Positions 9,140 to 17,724 of a DNA stretch of 64,000 bases are shown here, piece after piece. The translations under genes and the position numbers were made by a program. Position 1 is the first letter of the stretch. Every line of letters begins with the position of its first letter. This DNA comes from Micromonospora sp. RHAY321. Its GTDB lineage: Bacteria > Actinomycetota > Actinomycetes > Mycobacteriales > Micromonosporaceae. The stretch covers positions 558,001 through 622,000 of the forward strand of contig NZ_JAMHIW010000001.1 in NCBI RefSeq assembly GCF_023896955.1, given 5' to 3'. Below the pieces are notes generated by a model, which saw only the letters and a program-made list of their open reading frames with translations, did not search any database and was not told the origin of the DNA.

Positions 9140-9975
9140 GCCGGGACCGCACGTGAGCTGCCGACCGTCCGAAGGCGGGCATTGGTCAGCCGGGACAGGA
9201 CCGTCGACAACGCCAGGACCGCGGTGGCGGTCAGGGTGATGCTCGCGCCGGCGGCGACGTTCCAACGGCTCGACGCGTACAGGCCGCCGAGGCCGCTGAG
9301 GGCACCGAACGTGACGGCCAGGGCGGTGATGGTGCGGAGCCGGTGGGACCACTGGCGCGCCGCGGCGGCGGGCGCCACGATGAGGGCGAGGGCGAGGATC
9401 GTGCCGACTGCCGGGACGATCGTCACGACCACCACCTGGATGGTGAGCAGCAGCACGACGTCCCAGACAACGGTGGTGAAGCCGGCCGCCCGCGCGCCGA
9501 CGCGGTCGAAGCCGGTGTACCGCAGTGGGCGGGCGCAGGCCAGCAGGACGGCCGCGACGACGACGAGCGCCACCGCGGTCGTCACCAGATCCTGCGGGCT
9601 GACCGTGAGGATCGATCCGACGAGGAACGATGTCAGGTCCCGGCTGAAGCCGTTCTGGGTGGCGACGAGCCCGGCGCCGAGCGCGAAGCCACCGGAGAGC
9701 ATCACGCCGGTCGCCGCGGCCGCGTTCTGGCTGCGGCTGCGGCTGAGCGCGGCGACGCCCAGCGCGACGATCGCACCCGCGATCACCCCGCCGAGGACGA
9801 TGTTGACGCCGATGATGGAGGCGGCCACCACCCCGGGGAACGTGGCGTGGGTCAGTGCCATGGTGAAGAAGGACAGCCGACGGAGCACGACGTGGACGCC
9901 GATGAGTCCGGCGAGCGCGCCGACGAGCAGCACCTCGGCCGCGGCCCGGTGCAGCGCGTTATCCCACCAGTTCAT
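9136..9975 (-). CDS. Metal ABC transporter permease (ZnuB-like), second copy
   Basis: 279 residues with eight or nine hydrophobic segments and the ABC-3 family pattern: RRLSFFTMALTHATFPGVV near the N-terminus and TILALALIVAPAAAAR near residue 200. It forms the transmembrane channel of a zinc or manganese importer. It overlaps the previous permease gene by 17 bases, with AAGGA inside that gene as its ribosome-binding site. Having two different permeases in one operon suggests a heterodimeric channel. Confidence 0.85.
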   Translation of the reverse strand: MNWWDNALHRAAAEVLLVGALAGLIGVHVVLRRLSFFTMALTHATFPGVVAASIIGVNIVLGGVIAGAIVALGVAALSRSRSQNAAAATGVMLSGGFALGAGLVATQNGFSRDLTSFLVGSILTVSPQDLVTTAVALVVVAAVLLACARPLRYTGFDRVGARAAGFTTVVWDVVLLLTIQVVVVTIVPAVGTILALALIVAPAAAARQWSHRLRTITALAVTFGALSGLGGLYASSRWNVAAGASITLTATAVLALSTVLSRLTNARLRTVGSSRAVPA

Positions 9976-10846
9976 GAGGTGATGTCCTTCCCTGGGGGGC
10001 GGTCCGCGTGCGGCGGTGCCGCAGGCGCAGCGCGCCCAGCGGGAGCAGAAGCAGGTAGGCGAGCACGAGCAGCAGGACGACGGCGGACGCCGAGGTCAGG
10101 GAGACGCCGTAGTCGACGGAAGCATTCCAGCTGGCCAGTAGGCCGCCGTATGCGGCGAGGAGGATGAGGCCGGTGCCGATGGCAGCCATGACGGGCAGTC
10201 GATCGGTGAGCATGCGGGCGGCCGCGGCGGGCACGATGAGCAACGCCACCACGAGGATGGTGCCGACGGCGCGCACCGCGGCGACGACGACGAGCGCGAC
10301 GATGATGTTGAGCCACAGATCGAGCCAGGCGATCCGGAACCCGGCCGCGGCCGCCCCAACCGGGTCGAAGGTCCGGAAGATCAGGGCGCGGGCGGTCATC
10401 AGTAGCAGCCCGAGGATGACCACCGCCAGTACGGCGGTCTCCGCGACCTGACGCGGCGTCACCGTCAGGATGCGCCCGAAGAGAAACGATGTCAGATCCG
10501 AGGTGTACGACGAGCGCCGGGACACGAGCACCACGCCGATCGAGAACATGGCGGTGAGCACCACGGCGATGGACGCGTCGTCGGGCAGCGTTCCGCCACT
10601 GGTCAGTAGGGTGAGCACGACTGCGGTCACGACGCCGGCGATCAGCGCCCCGACGACGATGCCCTCGGTGCCACCCACCAGGAAACCGATGACGACGCCG
10701 GGAAACACGGTGTGCGTCAGCGCGTCGGAGACGAACGACAGGCGGCGGGCGAAGACGAGGACACTGACCGGCCCGCAGATGAGGGCGAGCAACGCGAGCT
10801 CGGCCAGGGCTCGTCCCATGAACGGTACGGTGAACGGCTCGATCAC
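9959..10846 (-). CDS. Metal ABC transporter permease (ZnuB-like), first copy
   Basis: 295 residues, ABC-3 family. It has the motifs RRLSFVSDALTHTVFPGVV, LTSFLFGRILTVTP and TILVVALLIVPAAAARMLTD, with about eight membrane segments and a basic C-terminal tail. The start is taken as the GTG at 10846, which overlaps the ATPase stop as GTGA. The paralogue encoded just downstream shares all three motifs but has clearly diverged, so the duplication is old. Confidence 0.87.
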   Translation of the reverse strand: MIEPFTVPFMGRALAELALLALICGPVSVLVFARRLSFVSDALTHTVFPGVVIGFLVGGTEGIVVGALIAGVVTAVVLTLLTSGGTLPDDASIAVVLTAMFSIGVVLVSRRSSYTSDLTSFLFGRILTVTPRQVAETAVLAVVILGLLLMTARALIFRTFDPVGAAAAGFRIAWLDLWLNIIVALVVVAAVRAVGTILVVALLIVPAAAARMLTDRLPVMAAIGTGLILLAAYGGLLASWNASVDYGVSLTSASAVVLLLVLAYLLLLPLGALRLRHRRTRTAPQGRTSPHELVG

Positions 10847-11613
10847 GGCTCCACCAGCACTGTCCGGCCGTCTCTCAGCTCGATGGCGTGCCCGCCGTAC
10901 GCGCGGCGCAGCGTCTCGGCGGTCAGCGTCTCTGCAGGCGGGCCCACCGCCCACTGTCGGCCGTTGAGCAGGCAGACCGTGTCGGCGAGTTCCCGTGCGA
11001 CGGTCAGGTCGTGGGTGCTGAGCACCAGGGCGGTCCCGACCGTGCTGAGCTCGCGCAGGACGGCCAGGATGGCTTCCTGGCTGACCGCGTCGACGCCGTT
11101 GAACGGCTCGTCGAGCAGTAGCAGCCGCGGCTCGGCGGCGATGGCACGGGCCAGCAGTACCCGCTGGCGCTGGCCACCGGAGAGCACGCCGAAGTGCGTC
11201 CTCGCGTGATCGGCGAGGCCGAGGCGTTCGAGCGCCTCGTGGACGGCTCGTCGGTCGGCGCTGCGGGTGGGACGCCACCAGCCGATGCGTCGATAGCGGC
11301 CCATCATGACGACCTGGCCCGCGGTCACGGGGAAGTCGGCATCGAGGGAGTCAGTCTGGGGAACGTATCCAGTTTGGGTCCGGGCGCGGGACGGCGTACG
11401 CCCGAGCACGGTTGGTGTGCCGGCGAGTACCGGCACCAGGCCGAGAATCGATTTGACCAGTGTGGACTTGCCGGCACCGTTCGGGCCGACCAGGGCCAGG
11501 CGCTCCCCCGCGGCCAACTCGAGGTTCACGTCGGTGAGCACGGGCGTGCCGTGGTAGCCGACGCTCACCCCGGCGTAGCGAAGGGCGGCGTCGGCCACCG
11601 CGACATCGTCCAT
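10843..11613 (-). CDS. Metal ABC transporter ATP-binding protein (ZnuC-like)
   Basis: 256 residues. Walker A is GPNGAGKST near residue 43, the signature is LSGGQRQR, Walker B is LLLLDEPF, and the H-loop is STHD. The start at ATG 11613 lies one base after the stop of the binding-protein gene, so translation is coupled. It energises import through the two permeases encoded downstream. Confidence 0.92.
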   Translation of the reverse strand: MDDVAVADAALRYAGVSVGYHGTPVLTDVNLELAAGERLALVGPNGAGKSTLVKSILGLVPVLAGTPTVLGRTPSRARTQTGYVPQTDSLDADFPVTAGQVVMMGRYRRIGWWRPTRSADRRAVHEALERLGLADHARTHFGVLSGGQRQRVLLARAIAAEPRLLLLDEPFNGVDAVSQEAILAVLRELSTVGTALVLSTHDLTVARELADTVCLLNGRQWAVGPPAETLTAETLRRAYGGHAIELRDGRTVLVEP

Positions 11614-11614
11614 G

Positions 11615-12604
11615 TCAGCCGCCCAGAGCCGTGACGATGACCTGGGTGTTGTGCCGCTCCGCGCCGAGGTAGGTGCCCTGGGGCGTGCCTTCGGCGCCGA
11701 TGCTGTCGCCGTAGAGGGCGTCCTCACCGCCGATGACCTTGACGCCGGCCTGGTTGGCGATCGCCTCGGCGCTCTTGGGTGGCAATGACGTCTCCGCGAA
11801 GATGGCCTTCGCACCGGTGGCCTTGATCTTCGCGACGAGGTCGTTGAGCTGCTTCGCGCTCAGCTCGGCGGAGGTGTCGAGGCTGGGGATGACCGAGCCG
11901 ACGAACTGCAGTTTGTACCGGTCGACGTAGTAGCCGAAGGCGTCGTGGTTGGTCACGAGCTTGCGCTGATCGGCAGGGATTCTGGCGAAGGCGGCCTCGT
12001 TGTCGGCGTCGAGCTTGTCGAGTTCGGCTGAGTAGCTTTTCAGATTGCCGGCGAAGGCGGTGGCGTGCGCGGGGTCGGCCGCGGCGAGGCCCTTCTCGAT
12101 GTTGGTGACCATCGTCTTGGCGTTCTGCGGGTTGTGCCAGATGTGCGGGTCGTGCTCCTCGGCCTCGTGCGCGCCCTCGCCCTCCTCGTGGCCGTCCTCG
12201 CCCTCCTCGTGGCCGCCCTCGCGCAGGGTGACGCCCTGGCTGGAGTCGACGACGGTGCCCTTGAAGCCGGCCGACTCGATGGTCTGGTCGAGCCACTCCT
12301 CAAGGCCGACGCCGTTCTTGACGACGATGGCGGCCTTGCCGATTGCCTGGATGTCGGCCGGGGTGGGCTCGTAGTCGTGCGGATCCACGTTCGGCTTGAT
12401 GATCTGTGTGACGGTGACGTCGCTGCCGCCGATGGTGCGGGCGAAGTCGGCCACCTCGGGGGTCGTGGCCACCACAGCGAGCTTGGTGCCGGACGAGGTG
12501 CCGCTGCCGCCCTCGGTGGCACCGTCACCCGAGCCGCATCCGACGAGGAGTACGAGCGCCGCGGCGGTCGCCGCTGTTATGAACGTGCGTTGCCCATGCT
12601 TCAC
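11615..12604 (-). CDS. znuA: Zinc-binding lipoprotein of ABC importer (ZnuA-like)
   Basis: 329 residues. A lipoprotein signal ends in LLVGC with the acylated Cys23. The SBP family A-1 zinc ligands are visible in DPHDYEP, DPHIWHNP, TNHDAFGY and near the C-terminal GGEDALYGD. Between the first two lies a charged loop rich in His and Glu (about residues 130-158), the hallmark of zinc-specific members. The GTG start has GGAG seven bases upstream. A Zur-type palindrome lies 27 bases before the start. It is the first gene of znuA-ATPase-permease-permease-arsR; the symbol is by function class, not by a checked orthology. Confidence 0.9.
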   Translation of the reverse strand: MKHGQRTFITAATAAALVLLVGCGSGDGATEGGSGTSSGTKLAVVATTPEVADFARTIGGSDVTVTQIIKPNVDPHDYEPTPADIQAIGKAAIVVKNGVGLEEWLDQTIESAGFKGTVVDSSQGVTLREGGHEEGEDGHEEGEGAHEAEEHDPHIWHNPQNAKTMVTNIEKGLAAADPAHATAFAGNLKSYSAELDKLDADNEAAFARIPADQRKLVTNHDAFGYYVDRYKLQFVGSVIPSLDTSAELSAKQLNDLVAKIKATGAKAIFAETSLPPKSAEAIANQAGVKVIGGEDALYGDSIGAEGTPQGTYLGAERHNTQVIVTALGG

Positions 12605-12630
12605 GAAAACACTCCATTCCTGAGGCCAGG

Positions 12631-12650
12631 AACGGTAATCGTTTTCACTA
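12631..12650 (-). promoter_or_regulatory. Zur box upstream of znuA operon
   Basis: On the minus strand it reads GTGAAAACGATTACCGTT. It matches five other strong sites in this window at the AAACG-n-T-n-n-CGTT core. The position directly ahead of the znuA start fits repression by zinc-loaded Zur. Confidence 0.8.
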
Positions 12651-12725
12651 AGTATCGTCTAATAGCGAGATGACCATGCGTCCGCCCGCTGCGGGCACCT
12701 GCCCGGGAAGCGGTGGGTTGGAACC

Positions 12726-13487
12726 TCAGGCCACGGCCGCCAGCGCAGCGTGCCGGCCGGATCGCCACAGGATCCCGACCTCGCCGAGCCCCGCGTCACG
12801 AGCGGCGGCGGCGTGCCATGACACCGGAGCGGTGAACTCGGCCGGGGGGCGGTTCTCGAAGATCGCCGCCCGTTCCGCGAGCAACGGACGCAGCGCCTTC
12901 ACCTCGACGATGCCGCTCCACCACTGGGCCCAGGCCAGCTCCGCAGCCGCCTCGTCCGGCGCGGGGTCCAGGGCGCTCATCAGCGACGGGAGACCGTCGT
13001 CGGGCATGAGGTCGGCGACGATGAGCAACCCGCCGGGGGCCAGGCAGCGGCGGGCGTCGTCGTAGAACGCCCGCACCTGGGCCGCTGTGAGGTAGTGCAG
13101 GGTCATCACCACGGTGACCAGGTCATGGCCGCCACCCGCACGGGCCGCCCAGCCCGGCGAGGACAGGTCGCCCGTCAGCGTCCGCACCTCGCCCTCGAGG
13201 GCGCGGCGGGCCAGCGCGAGCAGCACCGGATCGATGTCCACGAGGGTGACCGAGGCATCGGACCACCGTCGAGCCATCCGCTCGGCGAGCAGCCCGGGCC
13301 CGCCGCCGAGATCGAGCACCCGCCGGGGTGTCCGGCCGCGGGCGGCCTCGGCGGCACGGCACAGCGCCTCCTCGAGGGTGGCGAGATGGGGCACGAATCC
13401 ACCCATGACCTGCGCCCAGCCTTCGCGCCACCGGACGGCCTGCGCGCGGTCGAGCACGGCGCCGGGCGCGCCGGTGGTCGTTGCCAT
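12726..13487 (-). CDS. Class I SAM-dependent methyltransferase
   Basis: 253 residues. Motif I is VLDLGGGPG near residue 65, the acidic residue ends LVDID near 88, and LAPGGLLIVADLMPDD is the post-motif strand, all typical of small-molecule O- or N-methyltransferases. The ATG at 13487 has CGGAG eight bases upstream; an alternative GTG at 13508 has no such site. It lies directly downstream of the PLP-enzyme operon, separated by 112 bases that include a Zur-like palindrome. It may be controlled by zinc and could modify the product of those enzymes. The substrate is unknown. Confidence 0.8.
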   Translation of the reverse strand: MATTTGAPGAVLDRAQAVRWREGWAQVMGGFVPHLATLEEALCRAAEAARGRTPRRVLDLGGGPGLLAERMARRWSDASVTLVDIDPVLLALARRALEGEVRTLTGDLSSPGWAARAGGGHDLVTVVMTLHYLTAAQVRAFYDDARRCLAPGGLLIVADLMPDDGLPSLMSALDPAPDEAAAELAWAQWWSGIVEVKALRPLLAERAAIFENRPPAEFTAPVSWHAAAARDAGLGEVGILWRSGRHAALAAVA

Positions 13488-13527
13488 GGGTGCACTCCGG
13501 GACGACACGCGGACAGGACGGCCACAC

Positions 13528-13546
13528 GATAACGGAAGCCATTTCC
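13528..13546 (-). promoter_or_regulatory. Degenerate Zur-like palindrome before methyltransferase gene
   Basis: The minus strand reads GGAAATGGCTTCCGTTATC. It matches 13 of 19 positions of the strong box at 29017-29036 and contains the GGAA..TTCC dyad. It is 41 bases upstream of the methyltransferase start. It is weaker than the other boxes, so binding is uncertain. Confidence 0.4.
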
Positions 13547-13599
13547 GACACGATAGGCGATCCGAGGCGGCAGAACCGGCGATTGGCGGTGCGTGTCCG

Positions 13600-14790
13600 T
13601 CAATCGCGGTCGAGCTCGTCCAGGACCGACAGGAGCCGGTCCACCTCCTCGGCGGTGTTGTAGACGTGCAGGCTCACCCGTACGGATGCCGTCTTCTCGC
13701 CCTGGTCGCCTTGGCAGTGACCGTCCGCGCGGACCAGAAGTCCGTGCGCGGCCAGGATGAACCCGAGGTCGTTCGAGCCGATCAGGCGGTGGCGGAAGGC
13801 CACGATGCCCTGGCGCTGCTGCACCGGGGCGTCGGCGGCCAGGCTGCTCTGACAGCCCAGCACCTCGACGTTGGACAGCGTGCGCAACCCGTCGGTGAGC
13901 CGCGCGCCGAGCGCGGTGTTCCAACGGGCGACACGATCCAGGCCGGCGGCGTCGAGCCAGTCCAGCGCGGCGACCAGGCTGATGATGCCACTGGTGTTGG
14001 GTGAGCCGTTCCATCCTGCCGGCGCGTAGGCCGGACCGCGCTCATTGCGCGCCCAGATCGCGCCGGTGCCTGGCAGCGCCATCGCCTTGTGCCCGGAGAA
14101 CACCACGAAGTCGACGTCGGTCGCCGCGGTGGACAGCGGCAGGTGCCCGACGCCCTGCGCGGCGTCGAGGCAGATCGGGACGGACGGTCCGGCTGCCGCG
14201 CGCAGTCTGTGCACGTTCATGTCGTTGCCGTAGACGTGGTGCACGTGGGTCGCGGCGATCAGGCGCGTCCGATCGTTGATCATCGCCGCGAGCCGGTCGG
14301 TGTCGTAGTCGTGCGCGGCGTCGTAGGGCATCGCCCGGACGCCGACGGAAATGCCCTTGTGGCGCAGCAGCTCCGCTGTTTCCAGCCAGGGTGCGTTGTT
14401 GGCGGCGTGATCGGCGAACGGCACGATGATCTCGTCGCCGTCGTGCAACTGCGGGGCGAGCCAGTCGCGGGCGATGGCGCGCAGACCCTCGGTGGTGCCG
14501 CTGACGAAGTGCACACCCGAACGCTGCGGCGCCGGGTCGTCGAGGAAGCGGCGCAGCCGGTCGCGGGCCTGCTCGATGCGGATGGTGGTCCGGTTCGCCC
14601 ACGGGTACGTGCCCCGGGCGGCGTTGGCGTTGCCCGTCGTCAGATAGGTCAGGACCGCGTCGAGTACCGCCTGCGGCTTCTGCGAGGTGGCGGCGCTGTC
14701 CAGGTACGCCACGTCGGGGTTGGCGGTGATGAGCGGGAACTGGGCGCGCAGCCCCTCCTGCCAGGGGCGCAGCTCGTCGAGAACATCCAC
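13600..14790 (-). CDS. Class V aminotransferase / cysteine desulfurase-like enzyme
   Basis: 396 residues, PLP fold type I. The PLP lysine is Lys235 in SGHKAM. YLDSAATSQKP near the N-terminus and CLDAAQGVGHLPL are family motifs. RADGHCQ near the C-terminus places Cys359 where SufS-type desulfurases keep the catalytic cysteine, although the following loop differs. It could therefore release sulfur from cysteine or act on a related amino acid. The GTG start at 14790 follows the upstream stop by one base, indicating coupling to the cysteine-synthase/rhodanese gene. Nothing in it resembles the housekeeping suf operon context. Confidence 0.8.
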   Translation of the reverse strand: MDVLDELRPWQEGLRAQFPLITANPDVAYLDSAATSQKPQAVLDAVLTYLTTGNANAARGTYPWANRTTIRIEQARDRLRRFLDDPAPQRSGVHFVSGTTEGLRAIARDWLAPQLHDGDEIIVPFADHAANNAPWLETAELLRHKGISVGVRAMPYDAAHDYDTDRLAAMINDRTRLIAATHVHHVYGNDMNVHRLRAAAGPSVPICLDAAQGVGHLPLSTAATDVDFVVFSGHKAMALPGTGAIWARNERGPAYAPAGWNGSPNTSGIISLVAALDWLDAAGLDRVARWNTALGARLTDGLRTLSNVEVLGCQSSLAADAPVQQRQGIVAFRHRLIGSNDLGFILAAHGLLVRADGHCQGDQGEKTASVRVSLHVYNTAEEVDRLLSVLDELDRD

Positions 14791-14791
14791 G

Positions 14792-16111
14792 TCAGTCGCG
14801 TACGAGCTCGGCGCCGGCGTCGCGCCAGGCGATGATCCCGCCGTCGAGTGAGCGCACATCTGGATGACCCATCCGGGTGAGCAGCGCGGCGTAGCGGGCG
14901 GACTTCTCCCCCACCGGGCAAACCAGCAGCACCGGCTGGCGGTGGCCGAACGGCAGCCCACCGTGAAGTAGTTCCGCGAAGAGTTCGTCGACGATGTTGA
15001 TCGAGCCGTCGATGTGCAGCGCCTGGTACGCGAACGGGCTGCGCAGGTCGACCACCAGCCCTCGACGCTCGGCGATCCACCGCTCGGCTTCCGCGACATC
15101 CATGGTGGCCGCCTGCCTCACGTCCGCGTCGGTCACCGTGCGGAGGGAGTTGCGCCGCGGTGGCCGGCCGAACAGCTCGGGGCGCCGCTCCCGCAGATAG
15201 CTCATGTAGCTCTCGACGCGATCACAGACGATGAAGACCGCCGTGTGGCGTTCGGTGAGCTGCGCGTCGATGGCACGCAGATGGCGTACGGCGCCCTGGT
15301 AGGCACCACCGCCGGTCGGCCCGGCGAGCGTGCCGCATCGGCGTACGAGAGTCAGCAGACCATCGATGGCGTCGTCAGCGGTGATCGTCTCCACCGTGTC
15401 ATAGACGCCGGGGTCGAAGAGGCCAACCTCGTGCACCTCGTCAATGGTGCGTATCCCCGGGATGAAATCGGACTTGTGCGCGACGAGCCCGACGACGCTC
15501 ACGTCAGGATTGTGCTGGCGCAGCGCGGCCGCCACACCGGTGGAGGAGCCGGCAGTTCCGACGCAGGCGATGAAGTAGTCTGGGGCTCGACCGTCGAGGT
15601 CCTTCACGATCTCCGGGCCGGTGCCGTTCAGGTGCGCGTCGACGTTGAGCTCGTTGAAGTACTGGTCGGTGTGCAGGTAGCCGTCACCCGATCCGGCCAG
15701 CCGGTGGTACATCCTGGTCAGCGGGTCGTCCGTGTCGGTGGGGTCGAGGCATTCGGCCTGCCCGGGCAGCTCGTCGATCTCCGCGCCGAGCAGCAGCAGT
15801 AGGTCCTTGATCTCGGCGACCTTCATGCGGTTGGTGACGCTTTTGAAAGTGAGCCCGTGCATGCCGGCGATGACGGCCAGAGCCTTGGCCGTGTTGCCGC
15901 TGGACAACTCGACGACGGTGTCTCCGCGCTCAACGGCCTGGGTGAGCAGGGGTCGCGCCATGTTCCACGCGGCGCGGTCCTTCAGGGAGCCGAATGGGTT
16001 GAGCAGCTCCATCTTGGCGTACAGGTCGATGTTTCGCAGACCGTGCACGGCGGGGTCGATGCGCACCAGTGGGGTGTTGCCGATGGCGTCGGTCATGTTC
16101 TCGAACCTCAT
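14792..16111 (-). CDS. Cysteine-synthase-like PLP enzyme fused to a rhodanese domain
   Basis: 439 residues. Residues 1-330 are PLP fold type II: IGNTPLVRI, the PLP lysine Lys44 in GSLKDRAAW, ELSSGNTAKALA, and the phosphate-binding TAGSSTG. Residues about 345-439 form a rhodanese domain with DLRSPFAYQALHIDGSIN and the active-site loop starting at Cys398 (CPVGEKS). Relatives of the first domain make cysteine or, like SbnA, join O-phosphoserine to another amino acid. The fused rhodanese suggests handling of a persulfide. The start ATG overlaps the upstream decarboxylase stop (ATGA). The reaction is not known. Confidence 0.85.
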   Translation of the reverse strand: MRFENMTDAIGNTPLVRIDPAVHGLRNIDLYAKMELLNPFGSLKDRAAWNMARPLLTQAVERGDTVVELSSGNTAKALAVIAGMHGLTFKSVTNRMKVAEIKDLLLLLGAEIDELPGQAECLDPTDTDDPLTRMYHRLAGSGDGYLHTDQYFNELNVDAHLNGTGPEIVKDLDGRAPDYFIACVGTAGSSTGVAAALRQHNPDVSVVGLVAHKSDFIPGIRTIDEVHEVGLFDPGVYDTVETITADDAIDGLLTLVRRCGTLAGPTGGGAYQGAVRHLRAIDAQLTERHTAVFIVCDRVESYMSYLRERRPELFGRPPRRNSLRTVTDADVRQAATMDVAEAERWIAERRGLVVDLRSPFAYQALHIDGSINIVDELFAELLHGGLPFGHRQPVLLVCPVGEKSARYAALLTRMGHPDVRSLDGGIIAWRDAGAELVRD

Positions 16112-17556
16112 GGTGCCTCCGCGCGATGGTGAACGGGCCAGTACTGCTCGTCGAGGCACCATCGCCACGCGCCGTCGTCGCGGTACAGCGCGACCTTGCG
16201 GCCGATCGGCTGGCGCAGCGCCTGTGTGGCGCTGAAGTCCATGAGATAGCCGGCGGTGTTGACGAAGGCCAGCAGGTCACCGGCGCAGGGCCGGGACGGC
16301 AGGAAGACCTTGCGTCGGGTGATGAGATCCGCTTCGAGACAGAGATTGCCGAAGAGGTACACCCCCACGGGCCCCGGAGCGGCCGGGGTCGTCCGGTGCA
16401 CGACGACCGGGTCCATCAGGACTCCGTGTTCCTCAAGACTGACATCGCGTGCGTTGCAGTCCAGGCGCACGATCGTGTCGCCGTTGGCCTCGTCACGTAC
16501 CTCGAGAACGCTGGCCAGGACCAGGCCGCACTGGTCGAGCAGGGCCCGACCCGGCTCGACGTGCAGGTCGTACATGTTGTCCAACAGCAGTGTCCCGAGT
16601 GGGCGGCGCTGCTCGGGCGAGGCTGTTCGTAGCAGCCGATCGAGGTACGCGGGTCCGGAGACGGGCCGGTGAGCCGGGTACAGGTTCAGCGAACCCCGAA
16701 CGTGGGCACCCTCGGCGCGCAACCCGTAACCGTGCCCGGTCCAGGTCAGTGGCGCCCGCCTGCCGAGCACCGCCTCGGTCAACGCGGAGGTGTACTGCTC
16801 CCACTGCGCGCCGTCAGCGAGGTAGTCCACGCCGAACCCACCGCCGATGTCCACCGACCATGGCCGCAGACCGCGCCGGCGGCACTCGTCCAGCGCGCCG
16901 AGGCAGCCCTCCAACGCCACAGCCTTTTCCGGCAACCCGATCGTGTCGAGATGAAACGCCACTCCGACCAGATCCAGGGCGTCGGCACGTTTCTCGATCA
17001 CGTCGAGAACCTCGCTCACCGCGGCGGCCGACACCCCGAAACGGCTGCGGCGGCTGTTGAACTGCACGCCTGCTGAGGTGAAGCCCGACAGGCGTGCCAT
17101 CACCCGTACGCGCGGCAAGGACCAATCCGTGACCAGTGTGGCGAGCGCCGCCAACTCGCCGACAGAATCAGCGCTGACGGTGACCCCGGTACGGGCGCAC
17201 AGCCAGAGGAACTCCTCGTTCTTCGGCCCGGTCGCCATGACCCGCTGCGGCACGAAGCCGGCACCGAGCGCGTGCTGCAGCTCGGCGAGCGACGCCACGT
17301 CGATACCCGCGTCGGTGGCGGCGAGTTCTCGCACCAGGGCACTGGATCGGTTGGCCTTGTGCGCGTAATAGATCTGACCGGAGAGTCGATGGTCGGAAAA
17401 GACCGAACGGAATGCGGCAACGTTGGCCGTCAACTGCTGTGGCAGAATCACGCCGAGTGGAGATCCCAACGCGTCGGATAATTGCGCCATCAGGACGGTT
17501 TCGTCGAGCGCCGACTGCAGTGTCGGACCGATTCGCGGAGACAGGTAAAGGGGCAA
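16108..17556 (-). CDS. Y4yA-type PLP-dependent decarboxylase (fold type III)
   Basis: 482 residues. The alanine-racemase-like barrel carries the PLP lysine Lys67 in YYAHKANRS. The barrel motifs VAFHLDTIG and SVDIGGGFGVDY are visible, and a C-terminal beta domain holds LYLFGNLCLEADL, which corresponds to the C-E-x-x-D motif of diaminopimelate/ornithine-type decarboxylases. It resembles the Y4yA group, found in rhizobia beside a cysteine-synthase-like gene. The TTG start at 17556 is unusual but has GAGGAG five bases upstream; the next in-frame ATG (17490) would cut into the conserved N-terminus. It is the first gene of a three-gene operon. Confidence 0.82.
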   Translation of the reverse strand: MPLYLSPRIGPTLQSALDETVLMAQLSDALGSPLGVILPQQLTANVAAFRSVFSDHRLSGQIYYAHKANRSSALVRELAATDAGIDVASLAELQHALGAGFVPQRVMATGPKNEEFLWLCARTGVTVSADSVGELAALATLVTDWSLPRVRVMARLSGFTSAGVQFNSRRSRFGVSAAAVSEVLDVIEKRADALDLVGVAFHLDTIGLPEKAVALEGCLGALDECRRRGLRPWSVDIGGGFGVDYLADGAQWEQYTSALTEAVLGRRAPLTWTGHGYGLRAEGAHVRGSLNLYPAHRPVSGPAYLDRLLRTASPEQRRPLGTLLLDNMYDLHVEPGRALLDQCGLVLASVLEVRDEANGDTIVRLDCNARDVSLEEHGVLMDPVVVHRTTPAAPGPVGVYLFGNLCLEADLITRRKVFLPSRPCAGDLLAFVNTAGYLMDFSATQALRQPIGRKVALYRDDGAWRWCLDEQYWPVHHRAEAP

Positions 17557-17698
17557 TGCGACTCCTCAGGTGAGTCGTGGCGCCACGGACGCCGCCACCC
17601 CTTACGCCGAAACCCTTCGTGACGGCGGCCCGCTTCAACGTAACCGATGTCCCGACGCCCGCCAAGGGGCGGCAGATGAGCGACCGGACGCCCTGCCC

Positions 17699-17724
17699 TC
17701 ACATATACGAGTGCGCATATGTGA
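17699..17724. promoter_or_regulatory. Palindromic operator candidate TCACATAT-N10-ATATGTGA
   Basis: A perfect 8-bp inverted repeat with a 10-bp spacer, one helical turn between half-sites, lies about 140 bases upstream of the decarboxylase start. It differs from the Zur boxes, so another dimeric regulator is implied. It is the only strongly AT-rich palindrome I saw in this region. Confidence 0.55.

Noticed and set aside
12180..12235. Short direct repeats (CTCCTCGTGGCCGTCCTCGCC-like) suggesting a DNA repeat
   Set aside because: They encode the His/Glu-rich loop of ZnuA and are explained by protein composition.
13600..14790. Assignment of the class V enzyme as housekeeping SufS
   Set aside because: There are no suf neighbours, and the loop after the cysteine differs from the SufS RxGHHCAxP pattern.
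17636..17655. Possible Zur box before the PLP operon (AACGTAACCGATG)
   Set aside because: It lacks one base of the dyad and the flanking TGAAA/TTTCA arm, so it falls clearly below the other sites.
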